Assembly (NCBI GenBank): GCA_963780715.1
Contig: CAWADK010000016.1
Location: forward strand, 248,001-312,000
Direction of reading: 5' to 3'
DNA length: 64,000 nucleotides
DNA from: JALORV01 sp963780715
GTDB lineage: Bacteria > Pseudomonadota > Gammaproteobacteria > Burkholderiales > Burkholderiaceae_F
Below the pieces are notes generated by a model. The model was given only the letters and a program-made list of their open reading frames with translations. It had not been told where the DNA came from and ran no database searches. Positions 8,945 to 17,810 of this stretch are shown piece by piece. The number at the start of each line of letters is the position of its first letter. The stretch's first letter is position 1. A program made the translations under genes and the position numbers.

Positions 8945-10093
8945 CTATAGGCGATGCAGCCGGTCCCCGCGCGCAAAGCCGACCAGCGGGACGTCGATTC
9001 CGCGCCCCACCGCCAGCACCTTGAACAGTTCTCCCATCTCGGCCTCGGACACCAGCCGGTGCGCAGCGGCGCTGCTCGCGGGCGCGTGGTGTTCGCCGAG
9101 CCGATCGATCAGCCCGCAATTGAGCAGGAAGTGCGCCTGCGACGTGTAGCCGAGGATGTCGAGTCCGGCCGCATGCGCCGACTCGGCCATCGCGCTGAAG
9201 TCGACATGGGCGGTAAGGTCGTTGAGTCCCGGCCACCAGAAGGGGTCGGCGTGCGCACGATGACGGTAATGGCACATGATCGTGCCCATCAGGCGCTGGG
9301 GGTGGTAGTACTCACGACGCGGAAAACCGTAGTCGACGGCGAGCAGGACGCCACGCCGCAGCCAGTCGCCCACCGAGGCCATCCAGGCACGCGCCTCGAA
9401 GCCGATTTCCGAGGCGTAACCCGCAGGCAGCTCACCGACGTCGTGCTCGATATCCGCGACGGCGGCACGCAGCTCGGTTGGCGCCTCGCGCTCGATGAAA
9501 ACGAAGCGGCCGTCCTGCAGCCCGACCCCACGCTCGACAATGCTGCCGCCGCGGCTGGCGAACAGACGCACCGGCATGACATCGAGCACTTCATTGGCGA
9601 GCATGACACCCTCGAACCCGACCGGCGCGACATCGAGCCAATCGACCGGAGCCTGCGCCAGCCGTTGCTGCTGCCTGTGCCGCAGGTCGGCAGAGACTTC
9701 GACGATCGCGTAGCGCGCACACAGCACGCCCCGTGCGCGCAACGCCGCAATCAGGTCCGCCGCAAGCCGGCCGGAGCCGGCGCCGAACTCGACGATCTGC
9801 GCCGGCGTGTGCTCGAAGATCTGCGCGACCTGGGCGGCGAGCGCCTGCGCGAACAGTGGCGATATCTCGGGCGCCGTGACGAAGTCGCCGCCGGCCGCGG
9901 CGTCGCCCAGTTTGGTGGAGCCCGCGCTGTAGTAGCCGAGCCCTGGCGCATACAGAACCTGCCGCATGTAGCGATCGAACGGTATCCAGCCGCCGTGTGC
10001 GCGGATGTCGGACGCGACCAGTGCGCACAGCCGCTCGCTGTGCAATCTCTGTTCGGTCGAAGGCTCGGGCAGTGGGGAATCTGGAAGCGGCAT
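8945..10093 (-). CDS. SAM-dependent methyltransferase (COG1565, MidA/NDUFAF7 type)
   Basis: 382 residues. Motifs of the COG1565 family: GGWIPFDRYMRQVLYAPGLGYY, GDFVTAPEISPLFAQ, the SAM-binding EFGAGSGRLAADL, ANEVLDVMPVRLF, and LAVDYGFPRREYYHPQR…GTIMCHYRHRAHADPF. Eukaryotic members methylate an arginine of a complex I subunit; the bacterial target is not established. ATG 10093 begins a short Pro-rich leader before the conserved domain. Divergent from the SDR–folB–ttcA genes. Confidence 0.92.
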   Translation of the reverse strand: MPLPDSPLPEPSTEQRLHSERLCALVASDIRAHGGWIPFDRYMRQVLYAPGLGYYSAGSTKLGDAAAGGDFVTAPEISPLFAQALAAQVAQIFEHTPAQIVEFGAGSGRLAADLIAALRARGVLCARYAIVEVSADLRHRQQQRLAQAPVDWLDVAPVGFEGVMLANEVLDVMPVRLFASRGGSIVERGVGLQDGRFVFIEREAPTELRAAVADIEHDVGELPAGYASEIGFEARAWMASVGDWLRRGVLLAVDYGFPRREYYHPQRLMGTIMCHYRHRAHADPFWWPGLNDLTAHVDFSAMAESAHAAGLDILGYTSQAHFLLNCGLIDRLGEHHAPASSAAAHRLVSEAEMGELFKVLAVGRGIDVPLVGFARGDRLHRL

Positions 10094-10169
10094 CTGCCGG
10101 CATGGTAGCCAAGGGTCCGACGGTCGGCGCGAAGCCCGCCCGCTACACTTGCGGCCTTCCGGAGTGTTC

Positions 10170-10973
10170 ATGGTCCAACGCCGCAGAAGCAAGTCTGCCG
10201 GCGCGGCGCTCGTCACGGGCGCGGCGCGGCGTATCGGTCGCGAGATCGCGCTGGCCCTCGCCCGCGATGGCTGGGATATCGCCGTGCACTACGCCACTTC
10301 GCGCGACGAAGCGCTCGCTACGGTCGAGGCGATCGAAGCGCTCGGCCGCCGCGCGATCGCCGTGAACCGGGACCTTGCCGTCGAAGCCGGGGTGCGCAGC
10401 CTGCTCGCCGAATGCGCGCATGACCTCGGCGACGTGACCTGTGTCGTCAACAATGCGTCGCTGTTCGAGTACGACGACGCCGCCACCTTCAGCGCCGAAA
10501 ACCTGGTGCGCAGCATGCGTTCGAACGTGGCGGCACCGGTGCTGCTGGCGCAGGCGCTGCATGCGGCCCTGCCGGAACACGATCGTGGCGTGGTCATAAA
10601 CCTGCTCGACCAGAAACTGTGGAATCCCAACCCGGACTTCCTTTCCTACACACTGTCGAAGTCGGCCCTGGCGGAAGCCACGCGCCTGCTTGCGATGGCG
10701 CTCGCGCCGAAGGTGCGCGTGGTCGGCGTGGCTCCAGGCATCACGTTGCCATCCGGTGACCAGACCGAGGCCGGGTTCGAGCAGGCCCACATTCGCACTC
10801 CGCTCGGACGGTCGAGCCAGCCCGACGATGTGGCGGCGGCCGTGGTGTTTCTCGCCAAGGCTGCGGCCATCACCGGGACGACCTTGCTGGTGGACGGTGG
10901 ACAGCACCTCACCGCCAGCCCACGCGACGTGATGTTCCTCACCGAACCGGCTGCGCCGCCGGCCGCCGCATGA
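10170..10973 (+). CDS. Short-chain dehydrogenase, pteridine reductase-like
   Basis: 267 residues, Rossmann SDR with GAARRIGREIA (NADPH-binding, arginine-rich as in pteridine reductases), NNAS, and the catalytic YTLSK. The ending GTTLLVDGGQHL is typical. In Betaproteobacteria this SDR sits directly before folB and is thought to act in dihydro- or tetrahydro-pterin reduction; that is inference from context. GGAG precedes ATG 10170; a TACACT box at 10144-10149 could be its −10. Its end overlaps folB (ATGA). Confidence 0.88.
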   Translation: MVQRRRSKSAGAALVTGAARRIGREIALALARDGWDIAVHYATSRDEALATVEAIEALGRRAIAVNRDLAVEAGVRSLLAECAHDLGDVTCVVNNASLFEYDDAATFSAENLVRSMRSNVAAPVLLAQALHAALPEHDRGVVINLLDQKLWNPNPDFLSYTLSKSALAEATRLLAMALAPKVRVVGVAPGITLPSGDQTEAGFEQAHIRTPLGRSSQPDDVAAAVVFLAKAAAITGTTLLVDGGQHLTASPRDVMFLTEPAAPPAAA

Positions 10974-11368
10974 GTTCCCGGCTGATGGACCCGCGGCTCG
11001 CCGACTGCCGGCGGCTGTTCCTGCGCAACTACGTCGTCGACGCGAACATCGGCATCCACGCGTTCGAGAAGGCCGGCGCGCAGCGCCTGGCACTCAATGT
11101 CGACCTGTATGTGCCGCTGGCGCTGTCGACACCGCGACACGACCGCATCCACGAGGTCGTCGACTACGACTTCATCCGCGTGACGATCCGCCACCGGATC
11201 GAGCAGGGGCACATCAATCTGCAGGAGACGCTGGTCGACGACATCGCGCGCAGCCTGCTGGCGCACCCGGCCGTGCGCGCGGTACGGGTCTCGAGCGAGA
11301 AGCCGGACGTCTACTCCGATGTCGACGCGGTCGGCGTCGAGGTGCTGCACTTCAAGGACGCCGCATGA
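10970..11368 (+). CDS. folB: Dihydroneopterin aldolase-type protein
   Basis: 132 residues. The FolB tunnelling fold is shown by RLFLRNYVVDANIGIHAFEK, the mid-strand VDYDFIRVTIRH, and INLQETLVDDIARSLL before the C-terminal VRVSSEKPDVYSDVDAVGVEV. FolB makes 6-hydroxymethyl-dihydropterin in folate synthesis. Overlaps the SDR start-side and ttcA (ATGA at both ends), forming a coupled set. Confidence 0.88.
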   Translation: MSSRLMDPRLADCRRLFLRNYVVDANIGIHAFEKAGAQRLALNVDLYVPLALSTPRHDRIHEVVDYDFIRVTIRHRIEQGHINLQETLVDDIARSLLAHPAVRAVRVSSEKPDVYSDVDAVGVEVLHFKDAA

Positions 11369-12294
11369 GCACCCCGCTGTTCGACGCGGCGAACTCCGGG
11401 CTGCAAGCCACGGAGCGGGCCGCGCGCGAGGACGTCAAGCTCGAGAAGCGCCTGTTGCGCCTGACCGGCCAGGCGATCTCCGACTTCAACATGATCGAGT
11501 CTGGCGACAAGGTGATGGTCTGCCTGTCCGGTGGCAAGGACAGCTTCAGCCTGCTCGAGGTGCTGCTGTTGCTGCGCGACCGCGCGCCGGTCCGCTTCGA
11601 CATCGTGGCCGTGAACCTCGACCAGAAGCAGCCGGGCTTCCCGGACGACGTGCTGCCACGGTATCTGCGCGCGCGCGGCATCGACTTTCACATCGAGACG
11701 CAGGACACCTACTCGGTCGTCACGCGCGTGATCCCGGAGGGCAAGACCTTCTGCTCGCTGTGCTCGCGCCTGCGGCGCGGGATCCTCTACCGCGTGGCGC
11801 GGGAACTCGGCGCGACGAAGATCGCGCTGGGCCACCATCGCGACGACATCCTGGGTACCTTCTTCCTCAACATGTTCTACGGCGGCCGGCTCAAGGCCAT
11901 GCCGCCCAAGCTGGTTTCGGACGACGGGCGCAATGTCGTGATCCGGCCGCTTGCCTACGTGAAGGAAGCCGATCTCGCGCGCTACGCGCAGGTGAAGCAG
12001 TTTCCGATCATTCCCTGCAACCTCTGCGGCTCGCAGGACAACCTCAAGCGCAAGGAAATCAAGCGCATGCTGCTCGATTGGGAGCGGCGCTTCCCGGGGC
12101 GGGTCGAGAACACGTTCAACGCGCTGTCGCGCATCACGCTGTCACACCTGATGGACCGCGCGCTGTTCGACTTTGCAGGCCTGAAGGTGACCGGTGAACC
12201 GCTGGCCGACGGTGACATCGCGTTCGACGAGGATCCCTGTGGGCCCGAGGCCGAGCCGACCGCGGGCGTGATCCGCTTCGCGGAAGCCGAGTAA
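11365..12294 (+). CDS. ttcA: tRNA 2-thiocytidine synthetase TtcA
   Basis: 309 residues. Inserts sulfur at cytidine-32 of certain tRNAs, using ATP and a [4Fe-4S] cluster. PP-loop SGGKDS at 55-60; the two cysteine pairs CSLC (about 130) and CNLC (about 217) are the cluster/catalytic cysteines; GHHRDDILGTFFLNMFYGGRL is the family signature. Overlaps folB by 4 bases. Confidence 0.95.
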   Translation: MSTPLFDAANSGLQATERAAREDVKLEKRLLRLTGQAISDFNMIESGDKVMVCLSGGKDSFSLLEVLLLLRDRAPVRFDIVAVNLDQKQPGFPDDVLPRYLRARGIDFHIETQDTYSVVTRVIPEGKTFCSLCSRLRRGILYRVARELGATKIALGHHRDDILGTFFLNMFYGGRLKAMPPKLVSDDGRNVVIRPLAYVKEADLARYAQVKQFPIIPCNLCGSQDNLKRKEIKRMLLDWERRFPGRVENTFNALSRITLSHLMDRALFDFAGLKVTGEPLADGDIAFDEDPCGPEAEPTAGVIRFAEAE

Positions 12295-12300
12295 GGCCCC

Positions 12301-14325
12301 ATGCGCTGGCCCTTTTTGCGGCGCCAGGCCGACGTAGCGGCCGAGACGCCCGAGCTCGATCAGCTGATCGCGGCGGCGATCCGCGCCCGCAGCTATATCG
12401 AGCGCATCGAGTGGACCCGCTCCGCGCTGCGCTGGATCGAGAAGGATCTCGGCGCCGAAGTGACCGACCCGGCCATCGCACGCGCTCACACCCGGGTGCG
12501 CTTCCTGTTGCAGGTGACTGAACGCGACACGGACGGCGGCCGCGCGGTGCGCGACGTCTTGAGCCGGCTCGCCGAAGACCTCGACCTGGAGCAGTTCGCC
12601 AGCGTCGGCGGCATCCCGCGCCGCGCCGGCTTCGTGCGCGAGCTCTGGGAGCGCTGCCTGGCGCTGGTGCTGCCGCAGCCGGACTTCCGGCGCGAGCCGT
12701 CGACGCTCGCCAGTGCGGTGCTGGGCCGGAAGAGAACCATGGCATGGATCGACCTGCTGCCCGGCGAAGACGCGCGGCGCCTGGCACGTCTGTTTGTCGG
12801 CGCGGAGACCGCCGCGAGCCTGGATCAGGAACTCGGCGCCGCGATGCTGACGCTGGCGTCCGAAGCGCAAGCGGTCGGGCTGGCGTCGGAAATGAGGCGC
12901 CGCTTTGCCGACAACAGCGCGCTCGACAGCCCCTTCGGCAAGCTGGTGGGTGCCGTCGAAGCCTTCCTGGCCGCGCGCGACGCGGTCGCGCGCGACGAAC
13001 TGCAGCAGGTTGTTCGCGACTGCCGGCAACTGCTCGACACGGTGCACGCACGCCATACCGAGACCGGGGTCTCGGTCGATCTCTTCTACCGGACGGAGCG
13101 CACCCGGGCGCAGCTCGATCGCATTGGGCTGCTCGAGCAGTGGCTGGGCGACGAGGACCCGCTGAACGTCCTGCGGGATGTGATGAACCTGGTGCGCGTC
13201 GAGCGCCGCTTCCAGGGCGTGCGCGCGCTATGGCGCGAGAACATGCGCCTGCTGTCGCGACGCATTGCCGAGCGCAACGCCGAAACCGGCGAGCACTACA
13301 TCGCCGGTACGCGCGTGCAGTACCGGCACATGCTCGCCATCAGCGCGGGCGGTGGCGCCCTGATGGCGATTGCGGTGTACCTGAAGTTCGCGATCACCGC
13401 GGCGCACATGCCGCTGTTCTGGGAGGGCTTCTTCGCCTCGCTGAATTACGCCGGCGTGTTCGTGCTGATCGCGCTGGCGCACTTCACCGTCGCAACAAAG
13501 CAGCCGGCCATGACGGCACCGGTGCTGGCGGCACGCATGCGGGATCTCGGCAGCGCCGGGCAGCTGGAGGCCCTCGTCGCCGAAAGCGCGGCACTGGTCC
13601 GCTCGCAGGTGGCCTCGGTGTTCGGCAACCTGCTGGCCGTCGCGCCTGTCGTGCTGGCGGTCGCGCTCCTGTGGTGGCTGGTCGAGGGCACCGGGCCGCT
13701 GTCGGAGCAGAAGGCGCGCGACGTGCTGCGGGCGCAGTCGATCCTCGGACCCTCGTTCCTGTTCGCGGCCTATACCGGCGTGCTGCTTTGGCTGTCGGGG
13801 CTCTTCGCGGGCTGGGCCGACAACGTGTTCACCGTGCGCCAGCTGCACGCGGCGCTCGCGACGAATCAGCGCCGGGTTCGCCGACTTGGGGTCGAGGAAG
13901 CGCGCCGCCGCGCGGACTGGTGGCGTGACAACATCGCTGGACTCGCGGGCAACATCGGGCTGGGCGTGCTGCTCGGGCTGACGCCCGTGATCTTTGCGTT
14001 CTTCGGCCTGCCGATGGAAGTGCGCCACGTCACGCTGTCCACCGGCCAGGTGGCGGCTGCCGTCTTTTCCCTCGGCCTGCCGTCCCTGACCTCGTCTCCG
14101 TTCTGGCTGGCCGTGGCGGGTCTCGCATTGATCGGCGCGCTGAACGTCGGCGTCAGCTTCGGCCTCGCGCTGCGGGTGGCGATGCGCGCCGTCGACATCT
14201 CGACGGCCGACCGCGCGCGCGTGTATCGCGCCATCCGGCGACAGCTCGTCGCGCATCCGGGCGAGTTCCTCTGGCCGCCACGCGACACCCTGCCCGCTCC
14301 CGTCGTCGGGCAGGACGCGCGTTGA
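12301..14325 (+). CDS. COG4389 membrane protein (annotated 'site-specific recombinase')
   Basis: 674 residues. The N-terminal 330 are soluble, helical and Arg/Glu-rich; the C-terminal half has about six membrane segments (for example MLAISAGGGALMAIAVYLKF, GFFASLNYAGVFVLIALAHF, SVFGNLLAVAPVVLAVALLWWL, IAGLAGNIGLGVLLGLTPVI). This layout and the KQPAMTAPVLAARM stretch match the betaproteobacterial family usually labelled 'site-specific recombinase' (Gcr-like). I see no catalytic motif of a tyrosine or serine recombinase, so the label is doubtful. It follows ttcA by 6 bases and its TGA overlaps the next start. Confidence 0.75.
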   Translation: MRWPFLRRQADVAAETPELDQLIAAAIRARSYIERIEWTRSALRWIEKDLGAEVTDPAIARAHTRVRFLLQVTERDTDGGRAVRDVLSRLAEDLDLEQFASVGGIPRRAGFVRELWERCLALVLPQPDFRREPSTLASAVLGRKRTMAWIDLLPGEDARRLARLFVGAETAASLDQELGAAMLTLASEAQAVGLASEMRRRFADNSALDSPFGKLVGAVEAFLAARDAVARDELQQVVRDCRQLLDTVHARHTETGVSVDLFYRTERTRAQLDRIGLLEQWLGDEDPLNVLRDVMNLVRVERRFQGVRALWRENMRLLSRRIAERNAETGEHYIAGTRVQYRHMLAISAGGGALMAIAVYLKFAITAAHMPLFWEGFFASLNYAGVFVLIALAHFTVATKQPAMTAPVLAARMRDLGSAGQLEALVAESAALVRSQVASVFGNLLAVAPVVLAVALLWWLVEGTGPLSEQKARDVLRAQSILGPSFLFAAYTGVLLWLSGLFAGWADNVFTVRQLHAALATNQRRVRRLGVEEARRRADWWRDNIAGLAGNIGLGVLLGLTPVIFAFFGLPMEVRHVTLSTGQVAAAVFSLGLPSLTSSPFWLAVAGLALIGALNVGVSFGLALRVAMRAVDISTADRARVYRAIRRQLVAHPGEFLWPPRDTLPAPVVGQDAR

Positions 14326-14738
14326 AGGCTGACCTGCAGGACGGCCCCGGCGAGCATCGTTCGCCGTGGGTGCGAGCGTTCTTTCTCGCCGCCGGGACAG
14401 TGGCACTCGTGCTGGGACTGGTCGGGATCTTCCTGCCGCTGCTGCCCACTACTCCCTTCGTCCTGCTCGCTGCCGCCTGCTATGCCCGCGGCTCGCGCCG
14501 CTTCTACGAATGGTTGCTCGCGAATCGCACGTTTGGCCCGATCATCCTCGAATGGCGGCGACACCACAGCATTCCCTACCGGACGAAGGTCACCGCCGTC
14601 GTGCTGATGTCGCTGACGCTCGCCACCTCGATCGTGTTCTTCGTCAAGCCGCTGTGGCTCAAGGGACTGCTGGCGGTGATGGGGGTCGGCCTCGCGGTGT
14701 GGCTTTACCGCATGCCATCGCGCGACCGGCCGCGCTAG
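14322..14738 (+). CDS. ybaN: DUF454 (YbaN-type) inner-membrane protein
   Basis: 138 residues from a TTG start that overlaps the upstream stop (TTGA). Signature GLVGIFLPLLPTTPFVLLAAACYARGSRRFYEWLL followed by GPIILEWRRHHSIPYRTKV and two more membrane spans. Function unknown. Its stop codon overlaps that of the convergent DUF4112 gene in a shared CTAG. Confidence 0.87.
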   Translation: MKADLQDGPGEHRSPWVRAFFLAAGTVALVLGLVGIFLPLLPTTPFVLLAAACYARGSRRFYEWLLANRTFGPIILEWRRHHSIPYRTKVTAVVLMSLTLATSIVFFVKPLWLKGLLAVMGVGLAVWLYRMPSRDRPR

Positions 14739-15148
14739 CGGCGGCGCGGCGCATCGGCGGCGTCGAGGTACGGCTCGCCGAGTTCTTTCTGCAGCAGCTT
14801 CAGGTTGCGCAGGTGCGCGCGAAAGTAGACATCGGCGATGTCCCCGGCCAGCGGGACGGCGCCCAACGCGGCGTCGGCCAGCAGATTGCCGATCATCCTC
14901 GCCTGCAGCCAGCGCGAGGCGCCCAGTTCGCGCGCCTGCGCCACCAGGAAGAGGCCGATGCCCGCAGAGAGCAGGTCGCCCGCCACCGGAACCAGTCCCA
15001 GCACGGCGTCCAGTCCCACGCGCGTGCGCAGGACCGGCACCTCGATCGCAGCATCCATCAGGTGAGAGAGCCGGATCAGGCGCTCGCGCGCGAGTCGCCT
15101 GCGCTCGGCGTGATTGCGTATCGGTGCAGCATGAACGGCGCTAACCAC
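14735..15148 (-). CDS. DUF4112 family membrane protein
   Basis: 137 residues. LIRLSHLMDAAIEVPVLRTRVGLDAVLGLVPVAGDLLSAGIGLFLV and the second half-repeat MIGNLLADAALGAVPLAGDIADVYFRAHLRN are the DUF4112 signature, with two hydrophobic segments each built round a G-x-VP-x-AGD motif. Function unknown. GTG and ATG starts are possible near 15148. Confidence 0.85.
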   Translation of the reverse strand: MVSAVHAAPIRNHAERRRLARERLIRLSHLMDAAIEVPVLRTRVGLDAVLGLVPVAGDLLSAGIGLFLVAQARELGASRWLQARMIGNLLADAALGAVPLAGDIADVYFRAHLRNLKLLQKELGEPYLDAADAPRRR

Positions 15149-15263
15149 TTCGATCTCCCGGCATCACACGCCGGAATATGGAGGTGTGCCGCTGCAGCTC
15201 AAGTCTTCCCGGCGCGGTATCCCGGCAACTCGCAAGCGGTGGCGCTTCGACGCGCCCTGGGGC

Positions 15264-15560
15264 TCAGACCACGAGCGCTGCTGCCAACGCCAGCGCGAGC
15301 AGCCACCAGTAAACGGTACCGGCCCCCGCGACGCGCAGCGGCGCCGGGTCGGTCGTGGCGGGCGCCGGAGCGACCCGACGTCGGCTCGGCACGGCTGCAA
15401 CGCGCCGGGTCACCGGCGGCACGTCCTCCGGCCAGAGCACGGCCCGCGGTGCGGCGACCGGCTCAGGCGCCTCGCGCAGGAGCGTCATCGCCGTCAGCCA
15501 GTCCTGCATCGTCGCCTCGGTCACGCTCAGTGCCATGGTCTCGTCGGTCATTGCATTCAT
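15264..15560 (-). CDS. Hypothetical tail-anchored small protein
   Basis: 98 residues. An acidic N-terminus (MNAMTDETMALSVTEATMQDW), a Pro/Arg/Ala-rich middle, and one C-terminal membrane span (YWWLLALALAAALVV) ending the protein, as in tail-anchored proteins. No family recognised. The frame is open a further 24 residues upstream, but those are Arg-rich. Confidence 0.5.
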   Translation of the reverse strand: MNAMTDETMALSVTEATMQDWLTAMTLLREAPEPVAAPRAVLWPEDVPPVTRRVAAVPSRRRVAPAPATTDPAPLRVAGAGTVYWWLLALALAAALVV

Positions 15561-15724
15561 GTCGGCCCCCGCCCGGTTGAGTGTCCGGCGAACACCGGAC
15601 CGGACGCATCTTGGCGAGCCGCTGCCGCGCACGCTGCAGCAGTTTCAACGACCGAAGTGCGGAAAATTCGACGGCGGCGGCGGGCTGCCACCGATCTCAA
15701 CCCGCGCCCGCAGGCGCGCCGCGG

Positions 15725-16201
15725 TCAGCCCTTGCCGCCCTTGGAAGTCGACAGGAAGTAGGTCAATGCCGCGATGACGGCCGCGATCCCTGCGCCGAGG
15801 CGCAGCAGGTCGCGCTCGCCATTCCAGGCGACGACATGACCGAGGAACAGAACGGCCAGGACGACGATGACGACGCCGACCAGTTTCAGCTTGAGGTCGT
15901 CGAAGGTGCGGATCTGCAGCCACTCGGGCAGCTTGAGATCCGAGTTGATGAAGAGTTCGTAGAGCCCGAGCGAGATCATCAGCAGCACGGTGCCGAGCAG
16001 GAACAGATCGACGATCTCGATGAACTCGAGTGCCAGCGCCTTGGCGCCCTTGCTGCTGACTTCGGCCTTGGCGATCGCCTGCACGATCACGAGGAACGTT
16101 TCGGCCAGGCCGTAGACGAACAGCGCGAGCGAGGCCGCGAGTGAACCGACGACCGCCGCGATGACGAGGTAGCGGCTGGCATTCAGGATCGGACGAAGCA
16201 C
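15725..16201 (-). CDS. yqhA: YqhA family (UPF0114) membrane protein
   Basis: 158 residues with four membrane segments: RYLVIAAVVGSLAASLALFVYG, FIEIVDLFLLGTVLLMISLGLYELF, LVGVVIVVLAVLFLGHVVAW and LGAGIAAVIAALTYFL. The loop INSDLKLPEWLQIRTFDDLK is the family mark. Function unknown. Transcribed with ilvA, 12 bases from its stop. Confidence 0.88.
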   Translation of the reverse strand: MLRPILNASRYLVIAAVVGSLAASLALFVYGLAETFLVIVQAIAKAEVSSKGAKALALEFIEIVDLFLLGTVLLMISLGLYELFINSDLKLPEWLQIRTFDDLKLKLVGVVIVVLAVLFLGHVVAWNGERDLLRLGAGIAAVIAALTYFLSTSKGGKG

Positions 16202-16213
16202 GGGCGACCTCCG

Positions 16214-17740
16214 TCAGGCGAGAAACAGTCGATAGGCCGGATTTTCGGTCTCGTCCCAGTGGCGATAGCCCAGGTCTGCGAGGAACGCCGCGAAGGCGCG
16301 GCGTTCGGCGTGCGGGACCTGCAGCCCGACCAGTACCCGCGAATAGTCGGCGCCCTGGTTGCGGTAGTGGAACATCGAGATGTTCCAGCCCGGGGCCATG
16401 CTGGTCAGGAACTTCATCAGCGCGCCGGGCCGCTCCGGGAATTCAAAGCGGTAGACCCGTTCACCTTCCGCGAGCACGCTCTTGCCGCCGACCATGTAGC
16501 GCACGTGTTCGGCCGCCAGTTCGTCATGCGTCAGGTCGACGGTGGAATAGCCGTGGTGGCGGAAGCTCTTGGCCAGCTTCTCGTTGTCACCGGCGCTCGT
16601 CGTGCTGATGCCCACGAAGACCTGTGCTGCCGCGGCATCGCTGATGCGGTAGTTGAACTCGGTGACGCTGCGCTGGCCGACCAGTTCGCAGAACCGCCTG
16701 AAGCTGCCGCGCTCCTCGGGAATCGTGACCGCAAAGAGCGCCTCGCGCGCCTCGCCGACCTCGGTGCGCTCGGCGACGAAGCGCAGGCGATCGAAGTTCA
16801 TGTTGGCGCCGCAGGCGATCGCCACCAGCGTCTTGCCCCTGATCTTCTCGCGCGCGGCGTAGGCCTTCATGCCCGCGATCGCCAGCGCGCCGGCCGGCTC
16901 GAGGATCGAGCGCGTGTCCTGGAACACGTCCTTGATCGCGGCACAGATCGCGTCGGTGTCGACCAGCACGATCTCGTCGACGAACTGGCGACACAGGCGG
17001 AACGTTTCCTCGCCGACCTGGCGCACGGCGGTGCCATCGGAGAACAGCCCCACCTCGTGCAGCGTGACGCGCCGGCCAGCGGCGATCGAACGCGCCATCG
17101 CATCCGAATCCACCGTCTGCACACCGATGACTTTCACCTCGGGGGCGAGGGCCTTGATGTAGGCCGCGACACCGGAGATCAATCCGCCGCCGCCGATCGC
17201 GACGAACATCGCGTAAATCGGGCCGTGCTCGACCGGATGGTGCTGGCGCAGGATCTCCATCGCGATCGTGCCCTGGCCGGCAATGACGTCCGGGTCGTCG
17301 AACGGATGCACAAAGGTCAGTTTCTTCTTCGCCTGCAGTTCCAGCGCATGTGCATAGGCGTCCGAATACGAGTCGCCGTGCAGCACCACCTCGGCACCGC
17401 GTGCGGCCACTGCCTCCACCTTGACCTGCGGGGTGGTGACCGGCATGACGATGACCGCGCGGCAACCGAGCTTCTGCGCCGCCAGCGCCACCCCCTGAGC
17501 ATGATTGCCGGCCGACGCCGCGATGACGCCACGCTTCAGCTGGTCGCGCGGCAGGCGCGCCATCTTGTTGTAGGCGCCGCGCAGCTTGAAGCTCTTGACG
17601 GGCTGCAGGTCCTCGCGCTTGAGCAGCACGCGATTGTGGGTACGCTCCGACAGCCTCGGCGCCTCTTCGAGCGGCGATTCGATCGCGACGTCGTACACGC
17701 GCGCCGTCAGGATGCGGCGCAGATACTCTTGTGCGGGCAT
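16214..17740 (-). CDS. ilvA: Threonine ammonia-lyase, biosynthetic
   Basis: 508 residues. PLP enzyme converting threonine to 2-oxobutanoate, the first step of isoleucine synthesis. SFKLRGAYNKM holds the PLP lysine; SAGNHAQGVA binds phosphate; AIGGGGLISG is the glycine loop. Two C-terminal ACT-like regulatory domains follow (LFAVTIPEERGSFRRFCELVG and YRFEFPERPGALMKFL), expected for isoleucine/valine allostery. Start 17740 begins MPAQEYLRRIL; the upstream open frame is unconserved. Divergent from srkA with a short promoter region between. Confidence 0.95.
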   Translation of the reverse strand: MPAQEYLRRILTARVYDVAIESPLEEAPRLSERTHNRVLLKREDLQPVKSFKLRGAYNKMARLPRDQLKRGVIAASAGNHAQGVALAAQKLGCRAVIVMPVTTPQVKVEAVAARGAEVVLHGDSYSDAYAHALELQAKKKLTFVHPFDDPDVIAGQGTIAMEILRQHHPVEHGPIYAMFVAIGGGGLISGVAAYIKALAPEVKVIGVQTVDSDAMARSIAAGRRVTLHEVGLFSDGTAVRQVGEETFRLCRQFVDEIVLVDTDAICAAIKDVFQDTRSILEPAGALAIAGMKAYAAREKIRGKTLVAIACGANMNFDRLRFVAERTEVGEAREALFAVTIPEERGSFRRFCELVGQRSVTEFNYRISDAAAAQVFVGISTTSAGDNEKLAKSFRHHGYSTVDLTHDELAAEHVRYMVGGKSVLAEGERVYRFEFPERPGALMKFLTSMAPGWNISMFHYRNQGADYSRVLVGLQVPHAERRAFAAFLADLGYRHWDETENPAYRLFLA

Positions 17741-17810
17741 GGTGCCAGCTCTCCTCCGGCCGCAGAAGGTACCACGCAGACAAGGTCGGGTCTGGCCTAC
17801 CATGCCGGCC

